DNA of 64,000 nucleotides from Phaeodactylibacter luteus (lineage in GTDB: Bacteria > Bacteroidota > Bacteroidia > Chitinophagales > Saprospiraceae), in NCBI RefSeq assembly GCF_007993045.1, contig NZ_VOOR01000002.1, forward strand, positions 62,001 through 126,000. Reading direction: 5' to 3'. Position 1 is the stretch's first letter, and each line of letters starts with the position of its first letter. The translations under genes were made by a program, and so were the position numbers. The notes beneath the pieces are model-generated. The model searched no databases, was not told where the DNA came from, and saw nothing but the letters and a program-made list of their open reading frames with translations. Below, one piece after another: positions 32,609-41,485 of this stretch.

Positions 32609-32941
32609 TTACAGCTTATAGTCTTCCCGTTCGGGGCAGAATACGTCAATGACATAACAAGCTGATTTGGCGACAGCGGAGTGGGGCGTGCCCCCGGGGA
32701 TCACGATAGAAGTGCCAGGCTTGCAGAGCTTAGTCACACCTCCCACGGTCATTTCCAGCTCGCCCTCAATGATGTTCGTGACCTGTTCATGAGGGTGTTG
32801 ATGTTCAGGCAGCACACTCCCCATTTCAATATTGACGTGAGCAATGCTCAACTGTCCCGTATGGACCATTTGGGCGGTAAACCCTGGCAAGAGTGTTTGC
32901 AGGGGCAGTTTGTCTTTTTGAATAAAATCAGGCATTTTCAA
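32609..32941 (-). CDS. Cupin-domain protein
   Basis: 110-residue single-cupin protein. The metal-binding motif is [19 protein letters not shown] (about 41-59), and the second motif is [11 protein letters not shown]. Such small cupins include RemF-like and sugar- or quercetin-type dioxygenases; the substrate cannot be predicted. The start overlaps the end of accD by 14 bp, so it is co-transcribed with accD. Confidence 0.9.
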   Translation of the reverse strand: MKMPDFIQKDKLPLQTLLPGFTAQMVHTGQLSIAHVNIEMGSVLPEHQHPHEQVTNIIEGELEMTVGGVTKLCKPGTSIVIPGGTPHSAVAKSACYVIDVFCPEREDYKL

Positions 32942-33800
32942 CAGCAGGGTTGGCCGGTGGCTTTTCGAAGAAATAAAGCAGGTCAGAGAGCGTCTCTTTG
33001 AGATCTTTACGGTCTACGATAAAATCGAGGAAGCCATGCTCGAGCAGGAACTCTGAAGTCTGGAAGCCATCCGGCAGTTCCTTTTTGATGGTTTCTTTGA
33101 TGACCCGAGGCCCTGCGAAGCCGATGAGCGCTTCAGGCTCAGCGAAGTTGATATCCCCCAGCATAGCGAAAGAAGCAGTGACCCCGCCGGTGGTCGGGTC
33201 TGTCATCAGAGAGAAATAAGGGATTTTCGCGCTTGCCATCTGGCTTAGCTTTGCGGACGTTTTTGCCATTTGCATGAGCGAGAAAGCGGATTCCATCATG
33301 CGCGCGCCCCCAGATTTGCTGATCATGAGGAAAGGGACGCGCTGCTCGATGCAGTGGTCTATGGCTTTGGCAATTTTTTCGCCCACTACTGAGCCCATTG
33401 ACCCGCCGATGAACTTAAAATCCATGGCAGCGATGACAAGTGGGCGGCGGTTGACCTTCCCCTGTGCCACAGCGATGGCATCCTTAAGCCCTGTTTTGTC
33501 CTTTGCGCTTTTCAGCCGCTCCGTATAAGGCTTAAGATCTTTGAACTCCAGGAAATCTTTGGAGACCATATTTTCGAAGAGCTCCTCGTACTGGCCGTCG
33601 AAAATTAGCCCGAAGTAGTCATAAGAAGTGATCCGGACGTGGAAATTGCACTGCGGGCATTTGAAATAATTGTCCTTCAGCTCCTTTACGGTTGAAGTCT
33701 CTTTGCACCGCTTGCATTTGTACCACAGCCCTTCGGGTGTGTCTTTCTTGTTGCGAGTAGCGGTCTGTATTCCGTCTTTTAAGCGTTTGAACCAGCCCAT
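32928..33800 (-). CDS. accD: Acetyl-CoA carboxylase carboxyltransferase subunit beta
   Basis: Transfers carboxyl from biotin to acetyl-CoA, with AccA, in the first step of fatty acid synthesis. The 290-residue protein has the N-terminal zinc ribbon (CKRC at about 29-32 and CPQC at about 48-51), then the crotonase-like carboxyltransferase fold with [38 protein letters not shown] and [17 protein letters not shown]. Length and motifs are normal. The downstream cupin gene overlaps by 14 bp. Confidence 0.96.
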   Translation of the reverse strand: MGWFKRLKDGIQTATRNKKDTPEGLWYKCKRCKETSTVKELKDNYFKCPQCNFHVRITSYDYFGLIFDGQYEELFENMVSKDFLEFKDLKPYTERLKSAKDKTGLKDAIAVAQGKVNRRPLVIAAMDFKFIGGSMGSVVGEKIAKAIDHCIEQRVPFLMISKSGGARMMESAFSLMQMAKTSAKLSQMASAKIPYFSLMTDPTTGGVTASFAMLGDINFAEPEALIGFAGPRVIKETIKKELPDGFQTSEFLLEHGFLDFIVDRKDLKETLSDLLYFFEKPPANPAVENA

Positions 33801-33970
33801 AGGGTGTTATTTTGATGATGCGACTGCCAGCAGCAGAGCCCATAGGGATGCTATACAACTGATCAGCAGCCAGTTTAGCCTCTGCAATGACCAAGATTAT
33901 CCCAATTAGGGACCGTAGAACCGGGTCAAAAATAAGGCGGCAAGCCGGGAAATGGGAAAAATCCCCAGGT

Positions 33971-35002
33971 TTATTTGTACCGGTAAGCTTTCACAGCGTT
34001 CACAAAAGCCTTTACCCCTTCGAGCGGCGTATCCGGGTACACACCATGCCCAAGGTTGGCAATATGCTGCCGGCCAAAGGATTCCAGCATTTCGTGCGCC
34101 CTTAGCGCAATCTCTTCGGGCGAGCCATAAAGCTGGCAAGGGTCGAGATTGCCCTGCAGGATTTTTTCACTGCCGACCCACTTTCGCGCGAGCTGGGGAG
34201 AAGTGTTCCAGTCTAGCCCAACGACTTGGCATTCCAGTTCAGAAAAATCTTCTAAGGCGAACCAAGCTCCTTTGGCAAAGACCGTGACCGGCACTTCCGA
34301 GACCGCTTCGCAGATCGTCCGGAGGTACGGGAGTGCAAAAGTGCGGTACTGCCCGGGGCTGAGGATGCCCGCCCAGGAATCAAAAATCTGCACCAGCTGT
34401 GCACCGCTTTGTACTTTGAGTTTAAGGTAAGCGATGATGGCAGAAGTGATTTTTTCCAACAGCTTGTGCGCAAGGGCAGGATCTTGGTAAAGCATGCGCT
34501 TGGCTTTGGAAAAAGTTTTGCTGCCGCTCCCTTCGACCATATACGCGAGGAGGGTCCACGGCGCACCGGAGAAGCCGATCAGAGGGACGCGCCCGTTTAG
34601 CTGTTTACGGGTTTCAGCAACTGCATCGTAAACATAACGAAGCTCCTGAGCAGCGGCCTCCCCTTCCCTAAGCTGGTCTACATCGGCATGAGAACGGATA
34701 ACTTCCGGGAACAGCGGCCCCCGTTTTTCGACCATTTCATAGGTCAGCCCCATCGCTTCGGGGATAACGAGGATGTCCGAAAAAATGATCGCTGCATCTA
34801 CGCCCAATTCGTCTACAGGCTGTATCGTGACCTCTGCTGCGAGCTCAGGAGTTTCCACCAGCTCTTTGAAGCCTGACAGGCGTTCGCGAATTGCCCGGTA
34901 CTGAGGAAGGATGCGCCCGGCCTGCCGCATCAGCCACACCGGCGGCCGCTCTACGGCTTCGCCACGTGCCGCCCTAAGGAAGAGATTGTTGTTTTCGCTC
35001 AT
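33971..35002 (-). CDS. hemE: Uroporphyrinogen decarboxylase
   Basis: Decarboxylates uroporphyrinogen III to coproporphyrinogen III in heme synthesis. The 343-residue length is normal. Signature [17 protein letters not shown] is at about residues 20-36, [15 protein letters not shown] around 71-85, [16 protein letters not shown] around 143-158, and GNLDPCQL and [15 protein letters not shown] near the C-terminus. A reverse-strand TAAGTTTG (35007-35014) with TTG 22 bases farther upstream would start transcription at or next to the ATG, so the mRNA may be almost leaderless. Confidence 0.97.
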   Translation of the reverse strand: MSENNNLFLRAARGEAVERPPVWLMRQAGRILPQYRAIRERLSGFKELVETPELAAEVTIQPVDELGVDAAIIFSDILVIPEAMGLTYEMVEKRGPLFPEVIRSHADVDQLREGEAAAQELRYVYDAVAETRKQLNGRVPLIGFSGAPWTLLAYMVEGSGSKTFSKAKRMLYQDPALAHKLLEKITSAIIAYLKLKVQSGAQLVQIFDSWAGILSPGQYRTFALPYLRTICEAVSEVPVTVFAKGAWFALEDFSELECQVVGLDWNTSPQLARKWVGSEKILQGNLDPCQLYGSPEEIALRAHEMLESFGRQHIANLGHGVYPDTPLEGVKAFVNAVKAYRYK

Positions 35003-35084
35003 GCGGCAAACTTAGCCAATTTTTTATTCAGCTAAACAATATTTCTCTATTTTGGGGGCTGCACCAAACTGACCTTACACTACG

Positions 35085-36515
35085 ATGATAAAAAATCTAC
35101 CGCTTCACTGGAAAATCATCATAGGCCTCGTTGCTGGCATTATCTATTCGCTGGTTTCTAGTGCGCTCGGCTGGAATGAATTCACCAAAGACTGGATCGA
35201 CCCGTTCGGCGTCATTTTTATCCGGCTGCTAAAATTCATTGCGGTGCCTTTAGTGCTCTTTTCTATCATCGGCGGGGTAGCGGGCCTTCCCGACCCTTCG
35301 AAGCTCGGCCGGATGGGGGCCAAAACGCTCGTAGCTTACGTAGTGACTACGGTAGCCGCTGTAACGGTGGGGCTGGTTGTGGTCAACCTCTTACAGCCCG
35401 GCGGCTACATCGATGAAGGGCAGCGTGTCAAAAACCGGCTGAAATACGAGCTGTGGGCCGAGAGCACGCCTGGCGGCCGTATTTTGGACGGGCAGCGCTA
35501 CCTCTCAATGCCTGAATATGCCGACCTCGTAGAAGAGGCAGAAAGCGCGATGGCTGCGGAGCTCAACAATCAGTCGGTAGAGGAGCGGATGAAAGCGGCA
35601 GAGCAGTTCAAAGAGGCAGGCCCAATGCAGTTTTTAGTAGACTTTGTACCGGACAACATCTTCGCTGCCCTTACCGATAGCGGCAGGATGCTGCAAATCA
35701 TTTTCTTTGGGATATTTTTTGGGGTGATGTTGTTGCTGATCCCCGCCGCAAAAGCCCAGCCGGTGCGAGAGCTGGTAGATAGCGTCAATGAGGTCTTCCT
35801 AAAAATGGTAGAGGTCGTTATGGAAGCGGCGCCCTTCTTTGTGTTCGCCCTCATGGCAGGGGTGATTTCTAAAATGGCAAGCACCCCTGCGGAGGTCATT
35901 GAGATATTCAAAGGGCTGTTGAGCTACTCGGTGGTCGTTTTCCTGGGCTTGGCGTTTATGGTTTTTGTGTTCTACCCTGCCCTGATTTCCATCTTGGTCC
36001 GCAAAATAAGCTATGGCGGTTTCTTCCGCAGGATCAGCCCGGCGCAATTCCTGGCTTTTTCCACCAGCTCAAGTGCCGCCACCCTGCCTGTCACGATGGA
36101 ATGTGTAAGGGACAATATCGGCGTCTCTCAGAACGTCACCAACTTCGTCCTCCCCATCGGGGCTACTGTCAACATGGACGGGACCAGCCTATACCAGGCT
36201 GTCGCAGTCGTTTTTCTGGCACAGATGCACTTGGTCGATCTGACGCTTGGGCAGCAGGTCACGATTGTGCTTACCGCTACGTTAGCTTCTATCGGCTCAG
36301 CAGCGGTGCCCAGCGCAGGGCTGGTCATGATGATTGTCGTATTGCAGTCTGTTGGGCTCAACCCTGCGTGGATCGCCATCGTATTTCCGGTAGACCGCAT
36401 ACTGGACATGTGCAGGACCGTAGTGAACGTGACCGGTGACGCCACCGTATCCACGCTGATCGCAAAGAGCGAAAACGAACTGGATGTAAAAGCGCCCGGG
36501 GCGCTGGAGCTGTAA
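35085..36515 (+). CDS. Dicarboxylate/amino acid:cation symporter (DAACS family)
   Basis: 476-residue inner-membrane secondary transporter for glutamate, aspartate or C4-dicarboxylates with Na+ or H+. Eight membrane segments plus two re-entrant loops are implied by the family motifs: the serine-rich hairpin AFSTSSSAATLPVTMECV (about 324-341), PIGATVNMDGTSLYQAVA (about 351-368) and DRILDMCRTVVNVTGDA near the end. A charged insertion at about 110-180 is longer than in GltP. It is followed 39 bp later by a small conserved gene. Confidence 0.94.
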   Translation: MIKNLPLHWKIIIGLVAGIIYSLVSSALGWNEFTKDWIDPFGVIFIRLLKFIAVPLVLFSIIGGVAGLPDPSKLGRMGAKTLVAYVVTTVAAVTVGLVVVNLLQPGGYIDEGQRVKNRLKYELWAESTPGGRILDGQRYLSMPEYADLVEEAESAMAAELNNQSVEERMKAAEQFKEAGPMQFLVDFVPDNIFAALTDSGRMLQIIFFGIFFGVMLLLIPAAKAQPVRELVDSVNEVFLKMVEVVMEAAPFFVFALMAGVISKMASTPAEVIEIFKGLLSYSVVVFLGLAFMVFVFYPALISILVRKISYGGFFRRISPAQFLAFSTSSSAATLPVTMECVRDNIGVSQNVTNFVLPIGATVNMDGTSLYQAVAVVFLAQMHLVDLTLGQQVTIVLTATLASIGSAAVPSAGLVMMIVVLQSVGLNPAWIAIVFPVDRILDMCRTVVNVTGDATVSTLIAKSENELDVKAPGALEL

Positions 36516-36554
36516 AATAATATTAGGATAAACCAATAAAATCAAGGTCTGCAG

Positions 36555-37085
36555 ATGGAAGATAGCCAATGGCTTGGTGTAGGCTCCCGGGTGAAGCACC
36601 CGGCTTTCGGAGACGGTGTGGTCATCAGGCTGCACAAAGAAGCCTACGATGTTTGTTTTATCACCTACGGCATTAAGCAGGTAGGGAAGGCCTATGACAA
36701 ATGGGAGGTCATGGAGGCCCTCCCGGCTAGCGAGGCCGTGTCCTATTCGGCGGCTGAGGAATCGCTGATCAAGATCCTGAGGAACTTCAATGCGCTCGAG
36801 GAGGCTGTGCCCCTTGGCTACAAGTGGGAAGGCGGTACGCTCGTCTTGCGCCCTGGAGAAGAAGGGCTCAAGGAAAAGGAAATGCCCATTGAAAGCTTCT
36901 TTCACAAAATCGTCATGGTGAGAGACCGGCTGAGGGTCATGGAGCAGCGTATCAACAGCAGTGCCCTGTCTGACGAAGAAAAGGTCAATCTGCAGCAGTA
37001 CATTACCAGGATTTATGGCAGCCTCACTTCTTTCAATATCCTCTTCCAACGCAAGGAAGATGCCTTCAAAGGAGCTAAAGGCTAA
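36555..37085 (+). CDS. Conserved hypothetical protein with a Tudor/SH3-like N-terminus
   Basis: 176 residues; no known family named. The first 60 residues (VGSRVKHPAFGDGVVIRLH, YDVCFITYGIKQVGKAYD) look like the small beta-barrel seen in CarD-type and UvrD C-terminal domains that bind RNA polymerase or DNA. The C-terminal half (IESFFHKIVMVRDRLRVMEQ...DEEKVNLQQYITRIYGSL) is helical and probably coiled coil. No signal peptide. It lies 39 bp after the symporter. A role in transcription or DNA binding is a suggestion from the barrel only. Confidence 0.7.
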   Translation: MEDSQWLGVGSRVKHPAFGDGVVIRLHKEAYDVCFITYGIKQVGKAYDKWEVMEALPASEAVSYSAAEESLIKILRNFNALEEAVPLGYKWEGGTLVLRPGEEGLKEKEMPIESFFHKIVMVRDRLRVMEQRINSSALSDEEKVNLQQYITRIYGSLTSFNILFQRKEDAFKGAKG

Positions 37086-37244
37086 CTGCAGGCTGGAGAA
37101 ATCTGGCCCTCATCTGCATCTTTTGGGCAAAAAAGAGGTATAACGGATAACCAGAATATGGTGAATAGGGTTAGAAGGTAGACAAGCAGGGGCCTTGGCG
37201 CTGCTGTTGAGCTTTTTACTGAACTAACCGGATAGAAAACGAAG

Positions 37245-38597
37245 ATGAAAGTTAAGCTGAGTTCATTTTTGCAGCCTGCTGCGTTTTTTTTGCTGGCTAT
37301 CCTGCTGTTGCAGGCAGGCTGTATTGAGGTCGACAACAGATTCTCAGGCCTCCCGCCCGGCGTATGGCGCGGTGTGCTGGAGCTGGAGCCCAAAATGGTC
37401 ACCCCCAACCCGAAAGGGGAGCCGCTCCCCGAAAAACTAGGGCTTTCCTTTGAAGAAGTCACCAACGGAGAGCTGCCTTTCAATTTCGAAGTCGTGTACA
37501 CAGATGATACCACCTTCCATCTTGAAATCATGAACGGGGAGGAAAGGATAGTAGTAAAAGATATCACGATAGGGCTGGACCGGGCTACCGCAAAGGATAC
37601 CATCGTCATCAATTTCCCAGTTTATGATTCCTATCTGCGGGCAATTTATGAGGAAAACATCATGGAGGGCGAATGGGTAGTCAACAACCGGGGCGAAGCC
37701 TATAGCATCCCCTTCGTTGCGCAGCATGGCAAAGGCCACCGCTTTACGACCTTACGGAAAACCCCTGCAGCCGACCTTAGCGGCAAATGGGCGGCCACCT
37801 TTGCGGTGGAGAGCAAGGACGAAGCCCCCTACCCTGCTGTCGCAGAGCTGGCACAAGATGGGAACCACCTTACGGGGACTTTCCTGACAGAAACGGGGGA
37901 TTACCGCTTTTTGGAGGGCACGGTGCAGGACAATAAAGTCTATTTGAGCTGTTTTGACGGCGCTCATGCTTTCTTGTTCGAGGCGAGGATTCAAGAGGAT
38001 GGTTCCCTTCTTGGCTCTTTCAGGTCTGGCAAGCATTACCGCACGCTATGGACTGCTAAAAAGGATGAGGGAGCTGCTCTTACCGACCCGGACGAGCTCA
38101 CGCTCCTCAAGCCTGGATATGAGTCTATTGACTTTTCATTCCCCGGCCCAGACGGCAAAGTGCTCTCGCTGGACAACCCCCGATTTCAAGGGAAGGCAGT
38201 CATTGTCCAACTCCTAGGCACTTGGTGCCCCAACTGCCGGGATGAGGCGCTGTTCTTGAAGGCATTCCTGGAGCAGCACCCGGAGTACCCGCTAGAAGTC
38301 GTAGGGCTCGCCTTTGAGCGTTACCGGGAAAAAGACAAGGCTTTCAACGCAATCCGCCGCTTTCAAGAAAACCTGCAGCCTGGCTACCCTATCCTCCTAG
38401 CCGGGTTCGACGACAAGTCGGAAGCTGCTCAGGCATTGCCCATGCTCGGCCAAGTCCGGGCATTCCCTACTATGATTATCCTAGACCAAGAGCATAAAGT
38501 ACAACGCATTCATACGGGGTTCAATGGCCCTGCGACTTCAGCCTTCCAGGCATTCAGTGAAGATTTTGAATCCTTCATTGCTAATTTGCTGCAATAA
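37245..38597 (+). CDS. TlpA-like thiol-disulfide lipoprotein with N-terminal extension
   Basis: 450 residues. Lipoprotein signal ending LLLQAGC. About 300 residues of beta-rich domain (PPGVWRGVLELEP, GKWAATFAVESKDEAPY, HLTGTFLTETGDYRF), resembling lipocalin-like DUF4369-type regions, precede a C-terminal TlpA/ResA thioredoxin domain with active site GTWCPNCRDEA at about residues 325-335 and cis-Pro RAFPTMIILD. It is a periplasmic reductant or disulfide exchanger tethered to the membrane. It lies 49 bp before the TIR-TPR-SDR gene, separated by a GGGCTCCC/GGGAGCCC hairpin. Confidence 0.88.
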   Translation: MKVKLSSFLQPAAFFLLAILLLQAGCIEVDNRFSGLPPGVWRGVLELEPKMVTPNPKGEPLPEKLGLSFEEVTNGELPFNFEVVYTDDTTFHLEIMNGEERIVVKDITIGLDRATAKDTIVINFPVYDSYLRAIYEENIMEGEWVVNNRGEAYSIPFVAQHGKGHRFTTLRKTPAADLSGKWAATFAVESKDEAPYPAVAELAQDGNHLTGTFLTETGDYRFLEGTVQDNKVYLSCFDGAHAFLFEARIQEDGSLLGSFRSGKHYRTLWTAKKDEGAALTDPDELTLLKPGYESIDFSFPGPDGKVLSLDNPRFQGKAVIVQLLGTWCPNCRDEALFLKAFLEQHPEYPLEVVGLAFERYREKDKAFNAIRRFQENLQPGYPILLAGFDDKSEAAQALPMLGQVRAFPTMIILDQEHKVQRIHTGFNGPATSAFQAFSEDFESFIANLLQ

Positions 38598-38646
38598 CTG
38601 TTACAGGGCTCCCGCAAGGGGAGCCCAAAACCCAAAAATCTAAATC

Positions 38647-41391
38647 ATGAGCACCAACAGCATTGCTCTAGCCTATTGTGCAGACAACGAACACTACGCC
38701 CAAAAGCTCCAGAAAGACCTGGCCCCCTCGGGCTACCGGTTTCATCTTTTTTCCTGCAACCGGGATACGGACAACAACTTCCTAGCCGACCGGCTTTTGC
38801 AGCAATCTGACCCCATCTTGCTCTTGATCAGTGACAATTTCCTGAAATCGGCCAAATGTATGAGCCGAGGGCTAAAGCTGTTGCAGGACAAGCGCCATGA
38901 CATCCTCCCCGTTATTGTCAATGGCGTGCAGGAAGATGTGAACACAGGCGAGCGCAGTGAAGTCGTTACCGAGTTCGAGCGGGTCAGCGACATTATTCAG
39001 TACATCAACTATTGGCAAGACAAATACCTCGATATGCGCCGCCAGAAAAGGAATATGGCGCAGCGGGAGGAGGACAACTTCAACACCCACCTCAAAGTGA
39101 TGAGGGAAGTCAGCAGCGAGGTAGGGGAATTCCTGCGTACGCTAAGGAGCATGACCTACCTGTCTTGGCCGCAATTTGAGGCCAACGCCTACCAGCAGTT
39201 TTTCATTTTCACTGAAGACAACCCCACATGGCAGGCCCTAAAAGGGAGCCTTGCCCCTGTCAATTCTGCCGGAGATTTGCCCCAGCATAAAGAAGAAGAA
39301 GCTTTGGCCCCCACTGAGCAGGAGCGTACAGAAAAAGTTGACGACAGCTCTGCGCCCCAGTCTATTCCTGATGAGGAAGAGCCTGACCTTAGCGGCATCC
39401 CTTATCTTGACCTCCTGCCAGAACAGGTGGCGCCCGGAGCAGATGAGGAAGAGCTGACCCCTGTAGCAGAGGAAGAAATAGGGGCCGCCGCCCCTTCTGC
39501 GGGAGAAGAGCCAGAGATTGAGCCTTTGGCTGGAGAAGACGAAATAGAAGCGGAGGCCAGCCTGCCAGCTGTTGCTGATGAAGCAGGAATAGAGGGCGGT
39601 ATGTCGGACGAAGAGCTTGGCGACGGTGCAGATTGGTATGCACGTCAACAGGAGCAGGAAGAAGCTGCTGAAGAAAGCCGCACGGGCGAAACCATTTTCC
39701 CACCTTCTTCCCCCCTTCCAAGCACAGGCCCCGAGAGCGGGGCACCTGAGCCAGCACCTGAGGCCATTATGGCAGATGCGATTGCTATGCTTAGGGCAAA
39801 TCAAGCCAAAGGAGCCATGGATTTGCTGTTGAGCGGCGTACAGTCACACCCCAATGAAAGCACGCTTCGGTATCACCTGGCGCTGATGCAGGTACAGCAT
39901 TCTCATGATTATGAGGCCGCCAAAGCCACTTTGCAGCCTATTTTTGAACAGGAGCCTCACCACATTGATGCGCTTTTCTTATTGGGCGAGCTGCAGGAGC
40001 TAGCCTCCGAGTTCGAAGAAGCGCGGAGCACTTACAGCGAGCTGCTGCGCCATGATGAAGCCCATGCTAAGGCACATTACAGGCTGGGGATGGTACTTGC
40101 AGCGCACTTTGAGGGCGAGCGCACTACAGCAGCCCACCACTTTAAGGAAGCCGCCAAACTGGACAAAACTAATTATGATGCCTTGTACCAGTATGCCTTA
40201 TTGCTGAACGACGAACTCGGGAAGCCCAAAAAGGCAGTCAAATATTTTAAGAAAACATTGAAGGCGAACGCATTCCACCCATTTGCCTACTATGACATGG
40301 CATTGGTCTATCATCAACTGGGGGAGTATGGGAAAGCTGCTGACGCTTACCAAAAAGCGGTACGGATCAACCCCGAGCTGCAGACTCCGGAAAACGACAG
40401 CGCCTTTGCGGTGGAAACAGTAGCGGCTTCAGCTGCACCGGTGGCCAATAGCCCGGCGGAGCCTTTGGAAGCCAGGCACGAGGCAGTTGGAAAAGACGTA
40501 GAAAGCATAGAGCAAACGCTCAGGGAAAAAGAGGAAGAACTGGAGCAGCTCCGTTCAGCGCTGAATGCCTTCAAATACCCCACTCCCCCTGCTCGGCCTA
40601 CAGTTGATCAGACGGTACTGATTACTGGCGCTACATCTGGCATTGGCAAAGCCACAGCCCAGATTTTTGCGGAGCATGGCTACCGGGTCATCCTGACAGG
40701 GCGCAGGTCCGAAAGGCTGCAAGCCATACAGCAGGAATTCGAATCGGCCTATGAGGCTCGTGTTCAGGCCCTGGCTTTTGATGTCAGAGACAAGGAAGCT
40801 TGCCGGGAAGCAGTGCAGCAGCTACAGGGGGAATGGGCAGACATAGACCTTCTGGTCAACAACGCTGGAAAAGCGAAGGGGCTGGCCCCTATCCACGAAG
40901 GGGATATTGCTCATTGGGAAGAAATGATCGATACCAACCTTAGAGGCTTGCTTTATATGAGCCGGCTGGTTACCCCGGGGATGGTAGAACGGCAATCCGG
41001 GCAGGTGATCAATGTATGCTCTACCGCAGGCAAGGAAGTATACCCTAACGGGAATGTTTACAACGCGACCAAGTTTGGCGTAGATGCCCTGACTAAGGCC
41101 ATGCGCCTTGACCTGCACCAGCATGGTGTGCGAGTGGGCATGGTCAGCCCTGCGCATGTAGAGGAGACCGAGTTCGCCTTGGTGCGTTTTGATGGGGATG
41201 CCAGCAGGGCCAAGATTTATGATGACTTCAAGCCCCTGAGCAGCCGAGATGTAGCAGAAGCTATCTTCTTTATGGCCACGCAGCCCGCCCATGTCAATGT
41301 GCTGGACATGGTCCTTCAAGGCACCCAACAGGCGAGCAGCACCATGATCGACCGATCTGGCCGCGAGCGCTTTGGCAGCGAAGAGGAATAA
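38647..41391 (+). CDS. TIR-TPR-SDR fusion protein
   Basis: 914 residues, cytosolic. The N-terminal TIR-like domain is at 1-125 (ALAYCADNEHYAQKLQKDL; PILLLISDNFLKSAKCMSR). An acidic Glu/Pro/Ala-rich linker runs 205-370. About six TPR units follow at 373-580 (PIFEQEPHHIDALFLLGELQ; AYYDMALVYHQLGEYGKAAD). A short coiled coil at 618-640 leads to a complete short-chain dehydrogenase domain at 654-900 with TGATSGIG (660-667), NNAG (738-741) and catalytic Ser-792, Tyr-805, Lys-809. At the position where NADase TIR domains have W-C-x-x-E, this protein has K-C-M-S-R, so TIR hydrolase activity is doubtful. The SDR substrate is unknown. The gene ends in a strong terminator. Confidence 0.9.
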   Translation: MSTNSIALAYCADNEHYAQKLQKDLAPSGYRFHLFSCNRDTDNNFLADRLLQQSDPILLLISDNFLKSAKCMSRGLKLLQDKRHDILPVIVNGVQEDVNTGERSEVVTEFERVSDIIQYINYWQDKYLDMRRQKRNMAQREEDNFNTHLKVMREVSSEVGEFLRTLRSMTYLSWPQFEANAYQQFFIFTEDNPTWQALKGSLAPVNSAGDLPQHKEEEALAPTEQERTEKVDDSSAPQSIPDEEEPDLSGIPYLDLLPEQVAPGADEEELTPVAEEEIGAAAPSAGEEPEIEPLAGEDEIEAEASLPAVADEAGIEGGMSDEELGDGADWYARQQEQEEAAEESRTGETIFPPSSPLPSTGPESGAPEPAPEAIMADAIAMLRANQAKGAMDLLLSGVQSHPNESTLRYHLALMQVQHSHDYEAAKATLQPIFEQEPHHIDALFLLGELQELASEFEEARSTYSELLRHDEAHAKAHYRLGMVLAAHFEGERTTAAHHFKEAAKLDKTNYDALYQYALLLNDELGKPKKAVKYFKKTLKANAFHPFAYYDMALVYHQLGEYGKAADAYQKAVRINPELQTPENDSAFAVETVAASAAPVANSPAEPLEARHEAVGKDVESIEQTLREKEEELEQLRSALNAFKYPTPPARPTVDQTVLITGATSGIGKATAQIFAEHGYRVILTGRRSERLQAIQQEFESAYEARVQALAFDVRDKEACREAVQQLQGEWADIDLLVNNAGKAKGLAPIHEGDIAHWEEMIDTNLRGLLYMSRLVTPGMVERQSGQVINVCSTAGKEVYPNGNVYNATKFGVDALTKAMRLDLHQHGVRVGMVSPAHVEETEFALVRFDGDASRAKIYDDFKPLSSRDVAEAIFFMATQPAHVNVLDMVLQGTQQASSTMIDRSGRERFGSEEE

Positions 41392-41420
41392 GCGGCGTCA
41401 ACGCTTCCCTGCACAGAAAA

Positions 41421-41456
41421 GCCCCCGGCGCTCCATCGAGCGCCGGGGGCTTTTTT
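41421..41456. terminator. Strong bidirectional terminator
   Basis: Perfect 13-bp stem GCCCCCGGCGCTC/GAGCGCCGGGGGC with loop CATC, followed by six T and preceded by four A. It separates the TIR-TPR-SDR gene from the convergent T9SS subtilase gene. Confidence 0.95.
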
Positions 41457-41485
41457 AGCAGCTGAGCGAACAGCCTATTGACCGT

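Noticed and set aside
36297-37049. 250-codon reverse frame
   Set aside because: Antisense to the symporter end and the small Tudor-like gene; no family motif.
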